64,000 nt of DNA from Massospora cicadina (taxonomy: Eukaryota; Entomophthoromycota; Entomophthoromycetes; Entomophthorales; Entomophthoraceae): assembly GCA_022478985.1 (NCBI GenBank), contig JAKSZP010002683.1, forward strand, positions 124,001 to 188,000, in the 5' to 3' direction. A program made the position numbers and the translations under genes. This document shows positions 58,353 to 64,000 of the stretch, one piece after another (position 1 is the first letter of the stretch; every line of letters begins with the position of its first letter). The notes under the pieces were generated by a model, which had not been told where the DNA came from, ran no database searches, and was given only the letters and a program-made list of their open reading frames with translations.

Positions 58353-59071
58353 TGTTGGAATTCAGGCTTTTTGTAGGCTCTCTGGTGCTTTTTATGCCTA
58401 AATTACAATTCTTTGCAGTAGAAGTTAATTTCTCTACTGCAGATTATTCTTTTTAGGGGGTTAATAGACCACTAATAATAAAAACGTAAATAGAGTATAA
58501 TGCTTTATAGATCTATTTATAACCTCAGAGGGAAAGAAAAAACGAATCATCTCAGTATCTAGTAGCTTTGTATTTAAACTATATCAAGGTTTGAAGGGAC
58601 TTTGATGGGGAGTTCAGAGTGCTTAGTACTGGTTGAATTAGGAAATATGGGCATTTTACCTATCAGATCACTGGAGATTTGCCTCGTTTTGATGGAACAG
58701 TTAATGGAAAGTCAATTGCAGGTAGTATGTGGCCGTGAAGCAGCAATTTTATTAATTTTACCCAATCATTGGGCGCAAAATAATTTTTATCTTGTTGGAC
58801 CCCTTCCAACCCTATAAAAGGGACTGGTCTCCACAATGTTGGTGTTACTAAATTCGTTGTAAAAGGGGAAGAAACCTCAGAAAGGCTATCAGAATCAGTT
58901 GACTAATTTGCAAACTGACTTCCCAACTCATTGTTTTTGCCCAAGTATTATTAGAAGTATTACCTGATTTGAGGGGTTCCGCTGGGAATTGACCAGGGTC
59001 TTTTGGCTGATTTTATTATCATTTTCATATAAAAAGCTCTTTTACAATATTGGACTTGCAATAGTATGACA
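58353..59071 (-). repeat. E7 3' LTR
   Basis: Sense start TGTCATACTATTGCAAG after the purine tract CTTGAAGGGGGTAA (59085-59072); sense end CCTGAATTCCAACA. The plus strand carries CCCTATAAAAGGGACTGG at 58809-58826. Confidence 0.88.
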
Positions 59072-59129
59072 TTACCCCCTTCAAGAGTTTTAGGAGGTGA
59101 ATAAAGGCATAAAAACTGGTCATTAACCC

Positions 59130-60213
59130 AAATGATGGTTACCTAGAAGCAAGGTATTTGATGTAGTATTCAACTCCACGCTTATATGTGACTACAAATG
59201 GTCCCTCCCAGATATTCCTAAGCTTCTCACTCCTAGGAGTGATCCGATTATGGTAATACAGTACCAAATCAGAAACTTTAAAGGTTGGAAGAGGGGACCA
59301 GATCTCATTAGCAGTTTGACCTTCTTTAGTAACAATCTTTGCCATGTTAGTCATAGCCTCAGAATGAAATTGGATATTTTATGGGCCAACTTTTTCATGG
59401 CTCATTCAGGATCAGTCCTGTCAGAGAAGATAGCTTTGGCTAATAAAGCTGGCACCTCAGTTTCTCGCCCATATGCCACATGGAAATGGGACATTTTAAG
59501 GATACAATAATGATTTATATGATAGACCATAAGCGTGCTGGTTAAGTAGAGATCCCAGTGGAGAGGGTCTGAACTGGCCATTTTTTGGAGTCTAAAGACC
59601 AGGGTTCCATTGAATCTTTCTATAGCACCATTTTTGGATGGATTATAGGGGGCTGAGAAGAGTTATTGTGTCCCCACGGAGGTGGCTCAAAGCTTTATCA
59701 CTCTGGAAGTGAAGTTTTCCCCATTGTTACAAAGGAGGACCTGGGGCAACCATGCTGCGTGAATATATATTGATGCAAGAAAGTAGCCTGGCTTTTTCAG
59801 TCAGAGTGAGAAGAGCCACATCTTCAACCCACTTATTGATATGATAATCCCCAACCAAGATATATTGATTGCCCCCTGTAGTCTGAGTGAGAGGACCTAC
59901 CACATCCAAACTTATGGTGTGGAAGGGTTGTTGGGGCGTCGTAGGTTGATAATGATAACTGGACTTGAAACTGGATTGTTTTTTGCTGGTCAGACAAGCA
60001 TCCAGGTCTTCAGCTATGGTCTCCATGATTCCCTCCTAGTAATATCGCTCTTTAACCCACTCATAGGTTTTTTGGACTCCAACACGGTCCATTATAGTGT
60101 GAGACTCCATGATCACAGCTACTCATTTGGATGGCTGGAGAAAGGGCAACCAGTTTACTCCTATTTTCTTGTATAACTTCCCGCTTTCCACCTTGGTGTT
60201 GTGGGAATGCCGT
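59130..60213 (-). pseudogene. E7 integrase
   Basis: After the deletion junction (about 60213) the frame gives the zinc-domain entry (ENRSKLVALSPAIQMSS), then ISLDVVGPLTQTTGGNQYILV with the first Asp, in an open frame 60026-59727. The C-terminal block 59354-59139 has FKVSDLVLYYHNRITPRSEK and IWEGPFVVTYKRGVE, matching E6. The second Asp and the Glu regions (59727-59360) are broken. Confidence 0.82.
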
Positions 60214-60687
60214 GCTAGCATCTTTTGTTAGCAACAGAGGCTGAGCTTCACTATAAAAGTGCTCAACAAAAGAGGGTATCAATTCTCTCTTCTGCAGGCT
60301 AAGTCACATAAAGGCCTGTTTTTGCTGTTGTAAGCTTTGTGTGGAGCCTAATTCCTCATTAAGTGCTTGCTTAACCTCCGCCCAAGTGCTGAGATTGACC
60401 ATGTGATGAATCATTATTTCTTGAGTCATATGCCTCAAGAAGGGGAGGATGTACCTGAGTTTTTGCTGGTCAGTCGCTCCTTCCATTACTGATTCATATT
60501 CATACAGGAAGGATGCTATACTGCCCTTTCCAGAGGCAAACTTATCTCGGAGAGGGGGTTTATGGATGGCAGTGGAGGCCCCATAAAAGCCTTGGGAAGA
60601 GTGCTGCTCAAGCCTTTTAAGGCGATACAAAACACTAGCTAACTATCGTTCTAAAGCAGCTAACTTGGATTCAGATGCTGTTGTCAT
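60214..60687 (-). pseudogene. E7 gag, C-terminally truncated
   Basis: ATG at 60687 (MTTASESKLAALER) and a 108-codon open frame, 60630-60304: LEQHSSQGFYGASTAIHKP, SIASFLYEYESVMEGATDQ, LPFLRHMTQEIMIHHM. It ends in FVEHFYSEAQPLLLTKD, then fuses to integrase sequence. Very like E6 gag. Confidence 0.85.
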
Positions 60688-60717
60688 GGTTAGTGGAAGA
60701 TTTGTCGTGAACAGGGA

Positions 60718-60735
60718 CCCCTGTATTGAGCACCT
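60718..60735 (-). other. E7 primer-binding site
   Basis: The minus strand reads AGGTGCTCAATACAGGGG, two bases inside the 5' LTR; the first base and one other differ from the E2 site. Confidence 0.8.
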
Positions 60736-60737
60736 CT

Positions 60738-61462
60738 TGTTGTAATTTAGGCTTTTTGTAGGCTCACTTGTGCTTTTCACGCCTAAATTACAACAATTCT
60801 TCTCAGAAAATTTAATTTATCTATTGTAGTTTATTTTTCTGTAGGGGGTTATTAGACCAATAATAATAAAAACGTAAATAAAATACTATGTTTTTATAGG
60901 GATTTATTTAAAAACAGCAGAGGGAATGAAAAATGAACTCTCTCAGTATCTAGTAGCTTTTTATATAAACTATATTGAGTTAGAAGGAAATTAATGAGAA
61001 AGTTTGGAGTTCTTAGTACTGGTTAAATTAGGGAATATGGGCATTTGACCTATCGGATCACTGGAGATTTGGCTCATTTTTGATGTAACAGCTGATAAAA
61101 AGGTGATTGCAGTTAGGATGTATCCATGAGGCAGAAATTATATCAATTTTACCCTATACTTGGGTGCAAATAATTTTTATCTTGTTGGACCCCTTCCAAC
61201 CCTATAAAAGGGACTGGTCTCCACAATGTTGGTGTTAAATTTTCTGTAAGAGGGGGAGGGACCTCAGAAGGGTTCCCCAGAATCAGTTGACTATTCAGAT
61301 CAATCTGACTACCCAAACTTGTGGGTTTTGATTGAGTGATAATAGAAGTGTTACCCAAATTTAAGGGTTCCACCAGGGATTGACCAGGGTCTTTTGGTCG
61401 ATTTTATTATCATTTTCATCTAAAACGCTATTTTTACAATATCTGACTTTCAATTGTCAACA
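60738..61462 (-). repeat. E7 5' LTR
   Basis: Sense TGTTGACAATTGAAAG to CCTAAATTACAACA; partner of 58353-59071. TATAAAAGGG on the plus strand at 61203-61212. Confidence 0.88.
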
Positions 61463-61562
61463 GCATCTAAGTATGACTATAAGGGTCATCTTGGTGGAAG
61501 TAGTGTTTACCCCCTCTACTTTGCCCATTCTTTTCCTGATTGTGCAGGGTAGTTTGCACATC

Positions 61563-62000
61563 ATTTACTGAGCTTAGGAGGGCAGTGCATGGCGAAGTGG
61601 CCCTGTTGGCTACAGATGTTTAGGTCATCTGATAGGTGTTACATCTTTGAATATCATTAATGGTTTAAGAATTTAAAGTGGGCTGTTAATAGTTTGTTAT
61701 CTGGAGGGAGGCTTGGGCCAGTGGAATGGCTACTATAATTGTTATTTTTTATAATTTTAGAGGTCTCAAGGTAACTGATAATTGTATTAGATCCCTGAAC
61801 ATATTGAGAATGGGCTCATCTCCTTGTATAACAGGTTCATAGCATTGAAAATCTCACAAAGAATTATTACTGCTGAGGCCATTGTGAGTTCAGTTTTGGC
61901 TTAAAGAGTTTTATGGCCTCAAATAGTATGGAGGATTCTTGGGTGAACCAGAGCAAATTAGAATAGACTCTCATTCCACTGAAAGATGATGGTCAAGATT
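61563..62000 (-). pseudogene. Gag zinc-knuckle remnant (E8 or other old element)
   Basis: The minus strand at about 61620-61575 reads ICSQQGHFAMHCPPKLSK, the C-x4-H-x4-C half of a CCHC knuckle; the first Cys has been lost. A stop follows. Sequence upstream to 62000 is too damaged to read. It might belong with the remnant at 57250-58352, both on the minus strand around E7. Confidence 0.5.
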
Positions 62001-64000
62001 TCTGCAATTTTTAAAGCCGTCTTCTTTATTCCTCTAACACCCTCATTCCAGCTAGCTTAACTTCTTGATAGACAGCTGAGTTATCATTCAGAAGATTGGT
62101 GCAATAGTCAAATTATCAACACCTAGATAAGAAATTAATAGCTTTTTCTTACATTAATTCAAGGCCCTTTACAGAAACTAAAATCACATGAAGAAGCCAT
62201 ACATGCCTCTATCCTGATTGAATTAGGAAGCTTATCAGTGCACAATAAAATCCTATTCTGGGCTATGAGCTTTCAATGTCTTGTGCTTCATAAAATTTGA
62301 ACTTGGGCAAGGAGAGAAGTAGATCAGAGTATAAGCTAGTTTTACCAGAGGTCTTGTGTGCTATGAAGCTTCTTCAACTGGCATAATAGCAACCACCAGA
62401 GGGACCCCTCCAGGGTGAAACAAAGCAAGGTATCATAAGCCTTTTCTATAAATCAGCCCATTTCTTTCACATTCCCAATTTAAAAAAATCTAAATATAGC
62501 AAGCTCCTTAGCTTTGACCTTAATGAAGCAGCATCGCACTTCCTTTGATTCTTTTTTTGCTTGTCTATTTCTCAAAGAAGGTCTAAACATTTTTCTCCTC
62601 ATTCAGTTCTTGTTAGATGCAATTCAACAGTTCAACTGTGTTTTCTTAAATGCTTTTCATTTAGGAACATATATGGCCAACGTTATGGAGTTGGCTTGTT
62701 ACATCCTTTAACTAGTCATAGATACAAATATGCCTGCAACATAATTTGTTATTGGCTTTAAATAATGTGACTAATAAGTTCTCTATTTTGGTTTACTCTA
62801 CTAATTAAGAGATTGAGAGGGCCAAAGTTCTGGATTGAAATGTGTTCCTGGAAACTTTTAGCTGGTTCATGATAACAGGTATTCATCTTAAGTCCTTAAG
62901 TTCCAATGATGAGGTATCTGATATCCCTTCTTGTCGTGAGTTACTCATCTCTCTCTGAAGTTAACTACCTTCAGCTGCTGAAAAAAATTTTGTTTGATGA
63001 TGAGGTGGTCTATGTATAGAACTCAATCCCAAATATGTGCCACCACATTTAAATCTCTGTGACCAGTAGGTCAATTTTTTCATGAGCCACTTGTTATTAA
63101 CACAGCGTGTTAACATTGCAAACCCATACTCTGGTTAACCCATTACAGGTTATGGGATCTCCCACAACCTGCGGAAGCTCCTGGTTCAGCTGAGGCATGA
63201 GTTGATTCTTGCGGTAGTACGTTTTAGTAATCTGACCATGTACTTAGAGTACTGTTCCTTAGACCTCCATATCATTCTGTCAGAATGTTCTAGGAGTTAC
63301 TGTCATCATTATGTTTTTACTGAAAAATTCTCATTACATCTCTGATCTCAATGTTGTGTTGTTCCAGTAAGCGCTATAGCTGGAATATGGAAGTTTGGAT
63401 TCAAGAGACTAGATATTCCAACATATTCTGGTATGATTTCTCTCATCTGTTGGGAGCGATGGTAATTGACTTTTGGTATGAAATATAGAGTTCATATTGT
63501 TCTGATATTATCTTTGTTGGAAGAACACACTAATAAAGTTTTTTTTAAGTCATTGGATATAGTCATTATCCTCTGAGGAGCCATTCTATTATTGATCTGA
63601 ATTACTCAGGGGTATCATTGGTCTCCCTTCCCTGATGTGACGATTCTATTCCTAGATAGGCAGCAATTTTTCTTTCTGTCAATGAGTCTACTTTCTCTTG
63701 GGAAGTTCCACATGTATGATGGATGGCTTTTTATCTAATATCTCCATGAACTCCATGGTGTATTTTTTCTTGAAGCCCAATAGGTCTTTGCAAAGATAAT
63801 GTGTGAGTTGTTGTTTGAGCTAGGAGGATCTAACATAGCTTTTTTGAGTTAAAGGTTTTGTTAGTTGATTATTGGACCTCTGTAATGAGCATCACTATTA
63901 CGTTTCCATTGTATAGATGTCTATATATGCGTTGTCTTGCAGAATTTTGCACAGATCTAGATATTACTAAATCAATGGAATGGCATTATGATTATTGCTG
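62001..64000. other. No recognisable feature
   Basis: AT-rich, short frames only (longest 66 codons), no LTR ends, primer-binding site or conserved motif found. Probably older transposon debris. Confidence 0.4.

Larger units (their letters stand above)
58353..61462 (-). mobile_element. E7: internally deleted Ty3/gypsy derivative
   Basis: LTRs of 719 bp (58353-59071) and 725 bp (60738-61462), perfect GCATC duplication (58348-58352 and 61463-61467). The 1.67-kb interior contains gag joined directly to the zinc domain of integrase; protease, RT and RNase H are gone. Both cis ends needed for mobilisation (primer-binding site, purine tract) remain, so it could have spread using E6-type enzymes. 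Confidence 0.9.

Noticed and set aside
1..64000. tRNA, rRNA, CRISPR or bacterial operon signals
   Set aside because: No cloverleaf, rRNA-like block, regular spacer array or Shine-Dalgarno-led gene series was seen.

Overview
This is AT-rich, gene-poor eukaryotic DNA made almost entirely of decayed, nested retrotransposons. I found no intact host gene, tRNA, rRNA, CRISPR array or bacterial-type operon. The elements are Ty3/gypsy LTR retrotransposons and at least two LINE segments. Their architecture, and a mutation style rich in C-to-T and G-to-A changes, suggest a transposon-bloated genome, most likely a filamentous fungus (a rust or an early-diverging biotroph would fit). The species cannot be fixed from this window.

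Layout. 1-5180: minus-strand gypsy element E0, running off the left edge (RT, protease, gag, probable primer-binding site and LTR end), interrupted by a plus-oriented solo LTR at 3371-4125. 6440-8306 and 17844-18560: an older minus-strand gypsy element (E1b), split by E2. 8307-17843: plus-strand element E2, complete, with a perfect ACCTC target duplication and all gag-pol domains in ruins. 19270-21978 and 28379-29415: a plus-strand LINE, split by E3. 21979-28373: plus-strand element E3 (perfect CCATG duplication), which keeps gag but has a LINE ORF1 segment where pol should be. 29416-33149: unresolved degenerate DNA. 33150-36916: plus-strand E5, with pol but no gag or protease. 37047-38670 and 46987-49007: minus-strand element E9, split by E4. 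38671-46986: minus-strand E4, a relative of E2. 49008-55431: plus-strand E6, full length, perfect AGCCA duplication. 55432-58352: a tandem-repeat array, a segmental duplication and an integrase-like remnant. 58353-61462: minus-strand E7, a gag-to-integrase deletion derivative with a perfect GCATC duplication. 61463-64000: a gag zinc-knuckle remnant, then featureless DNA.

Most interesting: E2 and E4 carry, between integrase and the 3' LTR, a homologous reading frame on the strand opposite gag-pol (E2 14965-16115 minus; E4 40372-41520 plus). Both copies start with an MSN methionine. In the stretches I aligned by eye they differ mainly at third codon positions, which is the mark of past protein-level selection. 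I recognise no domain in it. An upstream antisense segment is also shared, and E3 keeps part of that segment. Hairpin-prone repeats lie where the sense pol and the antisense frame converge. Antisense ORFs in this position are known from some plant Ty3/gypsy lineages (Grande, Tat/Ogre type), but this one may be undescribed.

The LTR elements share a primer-binding site of the TGGTGCTCACTACAGGGG type. Catalytic Asp codons have repeatedly become Asn, as expected if the region was silenced by cytosine methylation and deamination or by a RIP-like process.
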